The notes: generated by a model not told the origin, from the sequence alone. 64,000 bases of DNA from Zhengitettix transpicula (GCA_037074705.1 CM073590.1:91380947-91444946); one strand, 5' to 3'. Positions 11,302-23,114 are shown, numbered from the stretch's first letter. Numbers and translations are program-made.

Positions 11302-12008
11302 ATTTGCATCTTCAATATTGAAGCGTTATCGCATGGGATAAGACAGAGGGTATTATTCCGGGAACTGAATATGAGCCGGATTTTCAGTAATGAACAGAAA
11401 CAGCATGGCGTGGAAACTTTCAGAGGGCTTCAATAAATGCTTGAAGTTGTTCTGGAATTTCTTTCTAAATTGGTGATGCAATGGGTGCAATTCCGAAATC
11501 AAGCAACAATCTCCTCAATGAAACAGTTTATCGCCATCTATTCATAAAATAGCTCTACAAATAAAAAGTAATGTGATTTCCATTCTGATCTGATTTTTAA
11601 AAATATATGATTGAATTGCCGATTAGGAGTTCGTTCCTCCTGGCTATGTGACGAATGTAGCGTTCTATCGACATGTCCTGAGGCGTTTGATAGAGAAAGT
11701 AGAAAACGTCCACAAACGTGCAATTGGTTTCTCCACGGCGATAATTCGAAGCCTCATCTTCCAGGACTTTCAGACGAAAAACAATATGTAAGTTTTTATC
11801 CATGATAAATTAACCCGAACACGCTCGACGTTACTTCGTCCTATTTCCGAGGTTCAAAAAGCAATTCAGTAGCACCATGTATTAATTTTGCCCTAATAAC
11901 GTAATTTATGTCTGTATTGGCTATCTTTCTTATTCATTATTTTCAATCAAACGTAATTTTTTTCATTTTAAGATAATTTATTATCATGATATATGATTAA
12001 TGAGAAAA
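11302..12008. other. No firm feature
   Basis: Two overlapping minus frames at 11538-11803 have a protein-like composition, but I could not place them in a family. A stretch at about 11917-11970 (GGCTATCTTTCTTATT and onward) recurs at about 27785-27838 beside a Penelope-like fragment, so part of this interval is repeat-derived. Confidence 0.35.
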
Positions 12009-12251
12009 ATTATAAATAAATACACATCAACCAATTTTAAGTTTGAAAAAAGGAGAATTTATTAAATTAACAACGTTTCATCGCTTAATTTGCGACGTTA
12101 TCAGGTTCCAATTAATTTTTTTTCAGCCACGGCAGTCAACATATATTTTGTCCATCAATTTTTGTAAATGGAAACTTGATGAGTTGCTAATTTAATAATT
12201 CTCCTCTTCTTCTGACTTAAAATTGGCTGATGTGTATTTATTTCTAATATA
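12009..12251. mobile_element. Hairpin MITE-like inverted repeat of about 240 bp
   Basis: The first 60 bases (ATTATAAATAAATACACATC, then an ACCAATTTTAAGT stretch, then GGAGAATTTATTAAATTA) are mirrored at 12182-12251 as the reverse complement with few mismatches. The internal 110 bp is non-coding. Long terminal inverted repeats with no coding capacity fit a miniature DNA transposon. No clear target duplication was found, so the superfamily is not assigned. Confidence 0.6.
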
Positions 12252-12710
12252 TTATCCCTAAAATTCTAGATATATTGTTTCTGCTGCTATTTTCTAAAAA
12301 GGAATACAAATTACATAACTAACTATTTCGACTTTCTCGTCTGATTGAACGCACAATCTAGTAATGTGCTATAAATATATTTTAATATTTTCCCTGTCAC
12401 ATTGCTTGTATTCGACAATAAATTCTGTATAATAATAATTTCATAATGTGGAATATTAATTATTTACAGTGTGTGTAGAAGTCTTGTAACTTCTTCGTCA
12501 TAGGGTTGGAAAATATTATAGTTTAGACACTTTTCAGCGATGAATATGGAAATTTCACATTCCCTTTCACGTGCATGTTAATAAATAATTCTGCATTGTA
12601 TATAATTCATTACATATTGAGCGTACACGTCTATTGAATATGAATACGAACTTATAAAGATTCTTCCCTGTTTCTGCTGTAGATCATTATATTTTTACAG
12701 TAGAGGCTTT

Positions 12711-13180
12711 TTGAATTGCCCTCTGACAAATATTTGGGTTTACATCTCGACAGAAAACTCAATTGTAAAATCCACATAACCAAGAAAAGAAAACAAATGG
12801 ATATTAAACAAAAAGAAATGTACTAGTTACTAGGACGCAAGTCACACCTCTCCTTAGAAAATAAACTACTACTATATAAAATCATAATTATACCAATATG
12901 GACCTACGGGATAGAATTATGGGGATGTGCCAGTAAGTCAAATACTGCAATAATCCAAAGCTGCCAGTCTAAAATATTATGAGCCATCGTTAAAGCCTCC
13001 TGGTACATAACAAATGAACAAATACACAATGACTTTAAAATACTAACTGTTATGGAAACTGCCCGTAAAAAGAGTGTTAGTCACCACAAAAAGCTTAAAT
13101 CACATTCAAATCCATTATTACAACCACTACTAGAAAAGGATGAAACAAGAAGACTGAAAAGGAAATGGCCAGCACATCTC
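12711..13180 (+). pseudogene. Jockey-type LINE fragment, C-terminal part of the reverse transcriptase
   Basis: Translation gives the late reverse transcriptase region of Jockey-clade non-LTR retrotransposons: DKYLGLHLDRKL, LLGRKSHLSLENKLLLYK, PIWTYGIELWGCASKSN, IIQSCQSKIL, then WYITNEQIH. It is followed by a tail ending in SNPLLQPLL and LKRKW. Internal stop codons (after KEMY, after KIL) show it is dead. The catalytic region with the two metal-binding aspartates would lie upstream and is absent, consistent with 5' truncation during target-primed reverse transcription. A family relative lies at 55830-58660. The 64-codon frame at 13052-13246 is its last part. Confidence 0.8.
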
Positions 13181-13704
13181 TATACAAGATTTAGAAGTTC
13201 TCTTCGCTGGAGGGGATCTCATCATGCCATAATGTATTATATGTAAATAACATGTCAAAGCTACCACATTAGCTTATAGATTAAAATGTAATCTGATTGC
13301 TGATAAATATAATATTAAAAAAAATTATATTTATAAATATATAATAATATGTAATATTAAAAATTGGGCTATTTTATTCAATCGTAAAATATAAGAGTAA
13401 TATTAAAAAGTGAATTGGAATGCTTAATGTTTATAATAAGTCAAAAATCTGTAAATTTAACAATGATACATAATTTGTAACCGTATATTGTTGACAATGG
13501 CGGAGCAAGGCGAAGGATTTTAAAGTTAGTTGCAAATTGGCGATCAGTGAGTACAACACACTGAAATTAAATTGTGCTGGAAGTACTAAAGTGAAAAAAA
13601 TATAATTCAAGTTATTAAAAAGTGATGCGAGAAATCTATTTCATTTCAATATAATAAATACGACGAATTCAAATCGTTAATATAAATATTCGTAACCCCT
13701 CAAC
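13181..13704. other. AT-rich DNA after the LINE fragment
   Basis: No gene recognised. The first part may hold the LINE's 3' untranslated end. The stretch at about 13495-13560 is somewhat more GC-rich and may belong to the adjacent family F copy. Confidence 0.35.
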
Positions 13705-14035
13705 AGTGAACGCCGCAATAATGGAAGAGTTACGAAGAAGAGTGTAAAGAGTTAAAGCAGAGCATAGTGATAAATCAATAAATTCAGTGCATCTGGAAGT
13801 GCTTCGGAAAAGTTTTCAAACCCATGGACGCTGTTATGGAGAGGGAACCACGATAACACCAAAACAGATAAGAAAAAAAAACTTTTTTCTGTTAAGCTTC
13901 CACATACAAAGCTACAATAGCCAAGTTTCCGACAGCAACGCGCTGAGTTTAAGAGCTCTTTCATATCTGAAAAGTTAGTAAGCAGAGCAATTATATTCAA
14001 AATTGTAAATACCAATTTAATTATTTTATAGTATT
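13705..14035 (+). repeat. Family F dispersed repeat, copy 1
   Basis: Shares ordered phrases with copies at 16410-16785 and 53112-53531: ATGGAAG(A/G)..., AAAGCAGAGCATAGT, GTGCATC, then AGTGCT, a GCTTCCACAT-like stretch and AACGCGCTGAG. It is the most diverged of the three. Opposing frames of 63 and 87 codons here have no known domain. The repeat type is unknown. Confidence 0.5.
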
Positions 14036-15584
14036 AACACTCCCAAGCCTGAATTAAATGAAATAAAATAAAATATTCCTCATTAAATTTGCAAACAAAA
14101 CCGCGCGGCGTAACACTTTAACCGTTACAGTATATAGTTGTTCAATCTGGAGCATTATGACACCTGTATGTGGATTTACATTCTGTTACAATATAATATT
14201 GTTGTTTTTTTACATGATAAAACGAGCACTTACGTATGAAGTACTCAACTAATGCGGAATATTCTGAAATAGGATTGTGCATACGTTAAAACAGTTTCTG
14301 TTCTTGTTATCTAGTTGACACAATATTACTACTTTCTGTTATTATTATCATGTAACGTACGAGTACAAACGCGTACGCATCAATTTTATTTAAATACCAA
14401 CAGTACTGCGCTTCAAGTTTTGAAATAGCCTTATTTTTTTACACCGAAGTTATTGGAGAGAACGAACAAACTCACTGCTCCATCACGTTCTTATTTTTTG
14501 GCACAAAATAAATATCGCAGGCGAAAATGCTCTATTCTTTGAATGATGAATGTATTTACGAGAATAAATGGATCACGTAATAAAGACTGTGCTCCGTAGT
14601 TGCACACGAAAAATCGAAAACGTACACACATAATTATTCATCTGCATGTATATTAATAACATTTAATTGTTTAACTCGAATTCATCGTATACTACGTTTC
14701 GTAAAATTATAGAATCATATTGAAATTATTGTAAATCATATTATCACGAAGCAAAAATACACTGAAAACGATTTGGTTTTCCTCCTCTAAGACGTACGTT
14801 CCACGTTCTTATAATTTAAATGATCGTACATACCGGAATCTCATTTTAACAGCCTACGATCACTGAAACAATTCGTGTCGTTTCACATGTAAATACGACC
14901 CAGAATCTGAGATTTTGTTCGCAGCAAGTGTCAAGGTTATTTTAATGTTTCATGCATCAGGAAATCCGAAACCGATACAACCTAAAATCCTGTTTGTTGG
15001 CAGAGCCGTGCTGATCTATGATGCTGGCATCAGTCAACACCGTAAGAAGAAAAAACAAAATTTACTTTGAACCATTTAATAAATAAATACTGTTAAAAAA
15101 AGTGTTTCTTCATATTGGGTAGTTATTTTTAAAAACCATGTTATAATGTTATTTTAAAGAAAGAAAAATTTAAGGGGCGGAATTTCGAAGATTTTGAACA
15201 TACTGAAAATCTACCCTTATGTCGGCAAGACTGATTTTTGACCCAGCAAAACGGTTGGCTTGCATTGTATTTAACTCCTTTTTATTTAGCGTGACACGTA
15301 AACTTCTGATAATATTAATATTTAACATGTAAACTTATAGTCGTAAGTGGTGAGAGATATGGTAATACATAAATCGAAGTATTTAATAGTTAAGGTACGT
15401 GAAAAACCTTGTAAAATGAACAATATTAAAAACTGAAAACTGTACATTAACACAAGAAATTAATGACAATAAAAGACAAAAACAAATTAATTTTGAGCAA
15501 TATAATTTGAAATTTGTAGACGTTTTGATAACTGTTGGGATGTTTGTCAATACTATCCCCAGGCTGTACATTGTTGAAAGCTCG
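14036..15584. other. AT-rich DNA, nothing recognised
   Basis: No coding frame with recognisable similarity, no RNA gene and no repeat partner noticed. Minus-strand frames near 15383-15632 are compositionally AT-driven. Confidence 0.4.
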
Positions 15585-16265
15585 TCTAACAGTATTAATA
15601 ATTAGATAATTAAGTAGCCAAATAACAGACAAAAAATACTGAATAAATTTTAGTAATGTTTATTAGAAACTTAGAATCTACAAGTCAAATGAGAATTAAA
15701 CAAGTTTGCTGTAAGTAAACAAACGTGTCAGGGGAAACACCTATTGACATTTCTAACTTTACATTATTTCACTTTTGTTTTATTTGGAAGTCTGTAGGAT
15801 ATGCTTGTTTAAGTTTTCGGGTAGTAGGACTAGTATTAAATAACTCCTTTACGAGTTTATTTCCGTGGATAGTAATTTTTTTCTTGTAGTAGTTTCATAA
15901 TCGTTTCATTTCTTCTTTGACGAAAATAATTCTAATGTTCTTATGATACACCAGAACCCTTTTGACCTTTAGTACTGTGGACTGGAACCTTTGAAAAATA
16001 CTCGACGATGATAGATTTGCACAACCCCATTGGATTCACGATAGTTTTGTATAATAATATTTTATGTTTTGGGGATATAGTGTGGCATCTATTTAGCACT
16101 TATTATTGTCTGTTATTTGGCTATTTATTTATATAATTGTTGTACTTTTAACGGTGATATTTTACTTTTTAAATAAATAAGCGCAAATTAATAATGTGGA
16201 CATTATTTATGACTTATTTTTGTTCGTTATTTGGCTACTTAGTTTTCTAATTATTAGACGTTTAA
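15585..16265. mobile_element. Inverted-repeat element, possible MITE
   Basis: The left arm (15585-15640, CGTCTAACAG, TAATTAGATAATTAAGTAGC, CAAATAACAGAC) matches the reverse complement of the right arm at about 16210-16265 (TTCGTTATTTGGCTACTTAG, ATTATTAGACG). A third copy of the GTTATTTGGCTA motif lies internally at about 16110-16140. No transposase frame is visible. This fits a non-autonomous DNA transposon of about 680 bp, but no target duplication was confirmed. Confidence 0.5.
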
Positions 16266-16409
16266 CTAAAACGTTTGATATTCCAATTGTAAGATTCAGT
16301 TTCAGAATGTGCTGCCAGAGTACAACACGCAAATTTTTACTTGTCGAGAATTAAGGGTTAAATAATTTAGAAGTGCTATAAATTAGTTGTACATCAAGAC
16401 TTTTTTACT

Positions 16410-16785
16410 CAATTAGATACAACGCAGTAGTGATAAAAATAATAGTTGAGGTCTTGAGTTATAGTGGTGGTAATGGAAGGCTAAGAAAAAAGTGAAATAA
16501 AAGTAGAGCATAGTAATGTTAGTGCATCGAGAAGAGCTCTGATGAAGTAATTAAAAACCGTAGGCTTCAATTCCCTCAGAGTGGACATTGGCAACATAGG
16601 ATAGTGATAAGAACAATTAATATCATCTCAGTTAAATTTCTACATCTGAAGCCACTCACATGAGCTAACTGTTGTTCCCCACAACAATACATATCGAAAA
16701 ACTCCGTTATTGTTGTAATTCTTTGTCGTAGTTGAGAATTTAAAATTTATATAAATAAATTATTTAATGATAACCAACCTTAACA
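16410..16785 (+). repeat. Family F dispersed repeat, copy 2
   Basis: Closely matches 53112-53531 from TTAGATACAACGCAGTA through ATGGAAGGCTAAGAA, GCATAGTAAT, CGTAGGCT, TTTCTACAT.TGAAGCCAC, CTCCGTTATTG.TGTAAT and AATTATTTAATGA. There is no long frame and no terminal inverted or direct repeat I could see. The repeat could be a SINE-like or LTR-derived unit; I do not recognise the family. Confidence 0.7.
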
Positions 16786-17319
16786 TTAATCTTTGTTATT
16801 GTTAGCGGGGATACAGTGGGACTTTTTTAGCAAACAGTGTTGCAATAAAGATGGCGTTGATGGGTATTCTGCAGAAGAACTGTTATAATTTGGAATCAAT
16901 TGTATGTATTTACAGCAGCAATTATTTTAATTACGAAAAGGAATGCAACGGCGAGAGCATCGAGAAAGTCGGTAGTAGAGCCATGAGAAGACAGCAGTCG
17001 GTGAGTCAGGCACAGATAATAGATTGAAATACATTACAGACACCAATTTTTATATATATAACTTGTAATATGCAAATTAAATAATTAATTAACAACACGT
17101 TTTAGCGCCAAATTATTTAGTATTCACTAGATACTAAAAAACAAAGGAAGTTAAAATTAAAACAAATTTTTTAAAGAGATACCAAAGATTATTTAATTGA
17201 CTATTTTGATTTACGTTGACTTTACATTTTAATGTTTTTAAGAAAATTTCACAAAGTAACAAAAAGCAAATAAAACACATTTAATTTACAATAACAAAAG
17301 TTCATACGAAAACAACAAC
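16786..17319. other. AT-rich DNA, nothing recognised
   Basis: A more GC-rich segment at 16920-17030 has no recognisable frame. The rest is A/T-rich. Confidence 0.4.
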
Positions 17320-17418
17320 AAAGTTATAGAAATCTGATAAAACTAGAAAGTCTGACAAAGTTATAGAAATATCTGGCAAAGTTATAGAAATCTAGCAAAG
17401 TTATAAAAATCTAGCGGA
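17320..17418. repeat. Minisatellite of an AAAGTTATAGAAATCT unit
   Basis: Four imperfect copies of CAAAGTTATAGAAATCT (variants ending TGATA, ATCTGG, CTAG) occur in about 100 bp with uneven spacers. This is short tandem repetition with no other feature. Confidence 0.75.
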
Positions 17419-18270
17419 AATGATATTTACGTAAAGGTTCACAAAATTTACGTTTTTACATACCTTTTTTTCAGAGCTGCTCTGGTTTGTGAACACATGG
17501 TTATTAGAATAATCCTTTTTACTGACAGGCCATAGCACTGATTTTATTATCGTCTCACTTTTCGTCGTAACACTTTCGGCGCCTTTCTGCTTTAATGTCG
17601 GATGTATCATCATACTCAGTTAGCAGCGGAAAATCCCTTTAATACTGATATAGGCCACCTTTGACACATGACTGAATATTTCTCACAACATACTGCTCTC
17701 CGACTGTTTTCTGCCAGTTTCGTCAAGGCTTCCAAACACACTGTCTCACTGTCCAAAGTTCTGAGCTTCTTCTATACTCTTTCCCGACAACAAATCGTAG
17801 CACCCATTATAGTCTCTTCATTCTCTTATATGTATCCCCCACTGTTCTGGGCACTAAACTGTGACGATTACTGTTTTAAGTTCGACGATTCGTCCATGTC
17901 CTCCGAAGTTCCTCAATAATTAGGGAGGCAGATAATTTTTTATAGAAAGAAATTATCAAAACGTAGAACTTTCTTTAATAATTTTATTCTTCCAGACATG
18001 AGTGTTACATATATGTCGGGGCGTGGCTTAATTATCGACGATGTCCGGTGGGCTCCAATTACAACATCCGTAATTGTTCCTTTCAATTACCTGCTCCACA
18101 CATTTTGAGCTTCCCCCCTGGAGACTTAACGCTAACCGCCCTGCACGATTGCTACCAGGAACTGCCTATTCCGAGCCCCGTCCGCCAAAATCGCAGCGCA
18201 CACCAACAATACCGCCACGGAACAAAGGATTCCGACAAAGGCAAACAACAAGACCGATTGACATGTTACA
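17419..18270. other. No recognisable gene
   Basis: An 83-codon plus frame at 17668-17919 and a 70-codon minus frame at 17401-17613 lack recognisable domains. The segment ends in GTTACA directly before a (TA)n tract, as family A units do, so an unrecognised LTR-like end may lie here. Confidence 0.35.
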
Positions 18271-18273
18271 ATA

Positions 18274-18306
<33 letters not shown>
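18271..18306. repeat. (TA)n tract at the left edge of unit A1
   Basis: About 36 bp of alternating A and T with one C. It separates GTTACA from the TGTAAT start of unit A1. Confidence 0.9.
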
Positions 18307-19512
18307 TGTAATAACAAAATTAATTTTAATCAATTTTAGATTAATTCAATTTTCCCCACGTTGTGGTAGCAATTAAATGTAATAACGAAATAATAACCAC
18401 AAATTTTAAACAAACAATTATCATTTATTACCACACTTTTACAATTAATACAAATTTAATGAAATTTTATAAAATCAGAAAAACAATTTTATTTCTCATG
18501 AAATACATTTAAATAATCGGACTCGGTACCCTCAAGGTCTTTACTGGGTCGATAAGGAAAACAACATAAATTTACAATTAAACAGATACAGTTACACTTA
18601 AATGAAAAATGAAATAAAACGAAATTAACGAAATAAACGAAAGTAACGAAATCTGACTTTATACCCTTTAATTACAATTAACAATTATAAATTCAGAAAA
18701 TAGACTTACACGTTCTTGGGTCCACACACTCACTTCATATATGCTTAAAAGTACCCCAGGCTGCACTCACACTGTGGACGGCGTCACCCTCACGACAAAT
18801 TCGAACTCCTTTGATGGCAGTCAAACCTCCACGATGACAACTGTTGACGGCCGATGTTCAGCTGATTACTCTCGGCCCTGCGTCCGTTTCCAGTCCGCAC
18901 AAAATGATAATGCTAAAATCTCTCTCTCTCGACGGTCTCCTTCTCCTGACTCTGACTCAGACTTGACTTCCTCTATAACTTGAATGTAACTCGATCAATA
19001 TTAACACTCCAACACTCTCGACGACGACATCCTCTCTCTCTCTCCCACCGACCAACACTAACTTGCGTCCGTCCCTGCGGACGCTCTCTCTCCCCCGACC
19101 AACTCTAACTCACTTCGCCTTTATCTCTCTCTTATTTATATTTCCCGGCTCCCGGAATATTCCCTTGTTTTTCACAGTTTTTTGCATTACAAGTTCAACA
19201 TTAACAACATCTGTTACCGTCCATTTGCTGTGCGAGCCCCTCAACCAATTATATTAATTCTCCTTTTAATCTAATTGCGTCGTCCATCTGCTACGATGTT
19301 TTTCTTAGGGTTCCGTCGGTCACACAATTATTTCTAAAAGCTACCAAAATTGCACTAATTATCTGTCCTTCCATCCGCTAACAGGTCACTTACCCATAAT
19401 TTTATCATTATATTTAATGTACACACCACTCAAGCGTTTATAGTTTCTCAGTTTGTCAAGAATATCTGACAAACATTAAGGAATGACTTCCTGTCCTTCT
19501 GAGCTGGTTATT

Positions 19513-19515
<3 letters not shown>
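18307..19515 (-). mobile_element. Family A unit A1, solo-LTR-like, reverse orientation
   Basis: Starts TGTAATAAC and ends GTTATTACA, with (TA)n on both sides, as expected for an LTR (TG...CA) inserted in a TA-rich target. The family core, a CTCAGGGTC...ACTGGGTTTGAT-like motif, is at 18529-18553 (CTCAAGGTCTTTACTGGGTC). It lies about 220 bp from the unit's 3' end, and a GAAATCTGA block follows at about 18648. No coding frame of note; the 80-codon frame at 18741-18983 is not recognised. No internal retrotransposon region is present, so solo LTR is the best reading. A TIR element with short TGTAATAAC ends is the alternative. Confidence 0.6.
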
Positions 19516-19554
<39 letters not shown>

Positions 19555-19559
19555 CATAT
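19516..19559. repeat. (TA)n tract between units A1 and A2
   Basis: About 44 bp of TA repeat with ACATATACAT interruptions. Confidence 0.9.
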
Positions 19560-20545
19560 TGTAATACCAATTAAACAGGCTATTATTTGTTTTTAATATA
19601 ATTTAATTGTTGGCGGTACGGCTGCTTAAAGACGACAATCAAGGCGGGTTTTTCTTTGTTCACAATCGAGACTGGAAACTGCGCGCTTAGAGAACTCAGT
19701 CTGCGGCGAGAGGCGAAACGGAAAAGTATGCGTATAGAACTGGGACATAGCAGTTCGGTCCACATAGAGAAATAGAACAGTAAAAGTCTGCGGATCCATA
19801 ATCATGAATAGGGCTATCTAGGAAGTCCAACACCGAGATATAATAGTTTACATAAAACGCACGTAAACAGTTTTGACGGAGAGACTTATAAAATCGCAGT
19901 TTGGAAGCAGAAGTTTTGCTTCACAAACTGAACTAATTTTCGCATAGAGAGACTTTGAGGAGATCTACGTCCGGCAACTGGCTGAAGGTGAGCTAATCCA
20001 GGTTCCAGTATAGCAGAGATCCAGAGCAACTACCGTGTGTTCAAAATCTAATGAGTAGAATAAGTGTATAATGAAGTGTTGACTTCAAGATACAAGAGTC
20101 CAAACTGGTACCAGTAGCATTGTCGTGAGTACAAAACAATTATTAATGACTGTAAACGATAATTGAAAGGTATAGTCAGATTTACTTCGCGTTTTTCTTT
20201 TCATTCGTTTTCTTTTACTTTTGGTACTTAATATTGTATTCCGTTAACTTCAATGAGTTTGGATTGTTAATATTTTAGTTCATTGTATTTGTTCTTCCTA
20301 TCAAACCCAGTGGTGACCCTGAGATAATGATAAATTCAACGTAATTGATTGTAAAATTATAAAGCTATATTTTCATAGAACACCACGAATTAATAAAATA
20401 AAACTGAAATATTTGTTTGTTAAATTGACGGAATTCGGCGTGCAAAGCAGGGCTTATAATGTGTAATTATCAACAATAATTTTTAAATACATAATAATTT
20501 TGTTAAATATTTCTATTAATTAAGACCACCTTTTTAATCATTACA
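19560..20545 (+). mobile_element. Family A unit A2, solo-LTR-like
   Basis: Starts TGTAATACC and ends ATCATTACA. The core TCAAACCCAGTGGTGACCCT, continuing GAGATAA, is at 20299-20327, about 218 bp before the 3' end. Upstream are CTGGTACCAG (about 20107), TGTAAACGATAATTGAAAGG and GTCAGATTTACTTCG, which recur in the other family A units. AATAAAATAAAA at about 20394 could serve as a polyadenylation signal in an R-U5 arrangement. Orientation is opposite to A1. No protein frame is recognised. Confidence 0.65.
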
Positions 20546-20551
20546 ATATAT

Positions 20552-21678
20552 TGTGGTAATTTTAAAAAACATGTAATTATTTAATGAACAAAATTTTACG
20601 ACTTTCATTGTGGGCGGCGTAAATATAAGAATTATGTACAATAATATGAAGCCTATAATACTTGCTTGCTGAGGACATTGTCGCGAAGACATGGCTGGAC
20701 GCGCGGAACTTTAGTGTGATTTGGGAGCTTAAATGATAAAGTTGTTAGTGTGTTGTTTGGAGACGTACACGATAGTCAGAATTCATAAAGCGTGTTTGTT
20801 GGGAGTCGGTGGAGAGAGGAGAATAAATCTGAAAAGCTAGAGTGTGGTTTGGGAGCTCAGATGATAAAGTTGTACCTTGAGTATGGTTTGGGAGCTCAAA
20901 TGATAAAGTTGAAAGAGCGTGTTTTTGGGAGACACCAGAATACAGTGCTGAATGTATTTGTCAGACCTGGAGTGTGTTAGGAGTCACCAGTTTCTAGTCT
21001 ACAGTTCGCAATGGTTGTCTGTTGTTCCGAGAGACACCAGTTAGTTAGATGCTCGGATATATTATGCTTGTGAGCAGGAAACGCTAAGTATGTAACGACA
21101 GAACAGTAAAAAAATTAGCGTGGTCAAATATAAAGAGCAGTAAGCGTTAAGTGTGGAAATTATAACCACATTATAGTCAGTGAAACATGACCTGTCTGTG
21201 AAGTGTTTTAACAACAATCGAGTGGGTACGAGCCCCCTTTCGCACAGAAAAATGGTAATGTAAACTAAAGAAAAGATATTATCTGTAAACCTAATGCAAA
21301 TTATATTTATCGTCAGATTTCATATTTCACTAATTGTTTAAATTAAGAATTTCTCACTTTGTAAATTTTAATTGTTTTGCAATAACATTCTTTTATTGGA
21401 GGCCCGATAGTCGGCCCTGAAATCAAGTTGTGGCATTTTACCAACATGTAACATAGTTTTAAATGGTGGAAATAATTTGTTTTAATAAATTACCTTTTAT
21501 TTATATTGTAAAGTTTGATTTTTCACTTAAAATACCATCATTTTAAATGTTAATTTGCTCACAAAATTGTGTTTATTACTTTTGTGCCTCAACGTGGGAT
21601 TTAATTTATATTAATATTGTATATATTACATTTTGGCATTTCAACGTGAGGCTAATTAAAATGAAATTTAATTAGTGT

Positions 21679-21682
<4 letters not shown>
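20552..21682 (+). mobile_element. Unit B1, second LTR-like unit type
   Basis: Starts TGTGGTAA right after an ACAATATAT junction and runs to TTAAC before a (TA)n tract. It lacks the family A core. It carries tandem copies of TTTGGGAGCTCA.ATGATAAA at 20718-20912, TTGGAGGCCCGATAGTCGG at about 21396, and three variants of a GGCAT...CAACGTG phrase at 21430-21655. No coding frame beyond 62 codons. It is LTR-like by position and ends; its family is unknown. Confidence 0.45.
20714..20912 (+). repeat. Three copies of a roughly 35-39 bp tandem motif inside unit B1
   Basis: GTGTGATTTGGGAGCTTAAA then TGATAAAGTTG occurs at about 20714, with variants at about 20842 and 20881. The last two are spaced 39 bp apart. 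Such internal repeats are common in LTR U3 regions. No function is shown. Confidence 0.7.

Positions 21683-21737
<55 letters not shown>
21683..21737. repeat. (TA)n tract between units B1 and A3
   Basis: An uninterrupted TA run of about 55 bp, among the longest in the window. Confidence 0.95.
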
Positions 21738-21740
<3 letters not shown>

Positions 21741-23111
21741 AATGCATTTAATATAATGCATTGGATTGAAAACAGCGCACATGTCGTAAAGAGAAATCGT
21801 GGGAAAAGTAACCGCGGGTCCTGTCACGAGGTGACAAGACGGAGCGGTAAGACATTTATCTAGGATGAGTGCTGGTGAGCGGCAGAAAGGAAGCCGTAAT
21901 TTGTATAGACAGTGTGACGGTGCGACAATTAGGTCTAAAGAGTGATTGCGGGTCCAGTAACTTATTGATTTGGGGAACGGCGTGAAGAATTCGTAACGCA
22001 GAACGTGGGCGAGCAGATGTTCCCAAAGTGGCTATGTTAGAGCAGGCTATTGTCTCTGACGAATGACCTGACAAGTGGCGTAGTTGCTTGGGACTTGCAA
22101 GAAAAGATCTTGTGCGAGTCGGACAAAAGAGAGCAGCCGACAAGTCCTGAGTAATTTCGGGGGCGAAATACTACAGCTGCAAGCATGTCGAATGGTGCAA
22201 TTACTTGGGATGATGAGGGTCCAGGCACTTGTTGACTTAGGATCTGGAGAAATTAGTATCGCGCACTTGTGAGCGGAGAGGTCCAAAGACAAAACCTGTC
22301 GCGATTGTTGGGTTTCGGAAGGCGAAAGGAATCCAGTGGCCGGGACGTAAATTTCAGTAATGGGATTCTGTCACCGCGCCGTTGCGACGAAACTTTGCAT
22401 CAAGAGAAATAACAAGGAGGCTGGTGGTATATATAGGGGAAATAACCTATTGTGTGGGCAGTTGGACAGTTGGAGTTAACGTGGGAGAGGAGACAGACAC
22501 AGTTAGCGTGGGAGAGAGGCGGAGGACGCATCGAAGAGACAGTTAGTCAGTCAGCAAAACCATAAAAGCTATAAACATTTTTAAAATACAGAAGCTCTAT
22601 CTGTATGAGTAGGAGAATTTGACCTGTCTTGGATGGTAGGCGACCTGGATGCAGCCAACGACGTCAAGGGGTGTTACGGCGAACCAGTGATATTGTGTTA
22701 GAGTCAGTGAGTGAATGTCAAGGCTATAAAGTGAGTGTCTTAAGAACGAGTCGAAGTAAACCTGAGAAACCGTAAGTTGGAATGCATAATATTAACAGAT
22801 GTAAACGTTATTAAAGGATAACAGTCAGATGTCGTTCTCTTCTTTTGATAATAAAGTTAGAAGCAATCTATAGGTTAAGTTCATTAATAAATTTAGTAAA
22901 TACTTTTGTTTAATTTAAAACTTAAATGTTGGGTCTTTTTAATAGTTCGATTCTGTCCGTTGTCAAACCCAGTAGAGACCCATGAGAGCAAGAGTTTCTT
23001 ATAATAATGTTAAAATATTAAAATCAATTGTAAATTCTTCTTGTGTTAATAAATTTGTTTGTTAAAATCAAAGCTTATATATTTTTTTATTTTATACCCT
23101 TTGTAGTTATT

Positions 23112-23114
<3 letters not shown>
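21738..23114 (+). mobile_element. Family A unit A3, solo-LTR-like, long variant
   Basis: Starts TGTAATGCA and ends GTAGTTATTACA, flanked by (TA)n on both sides. The core TGTCAAACCCAGTAGAGACC, continuing CATGAGA, is at 22962-22990, about 124 bp from the end. TGTAAACGTTATTAAAGG and GTCAGATGTCGTTC lie upstream as in A2. At about 1377 bp it is longer than A2, with a GC-richer 5' part (21770-22560). Overlapping minus frames there (60-95 codons) show no known domain. Confidence 0.65.
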
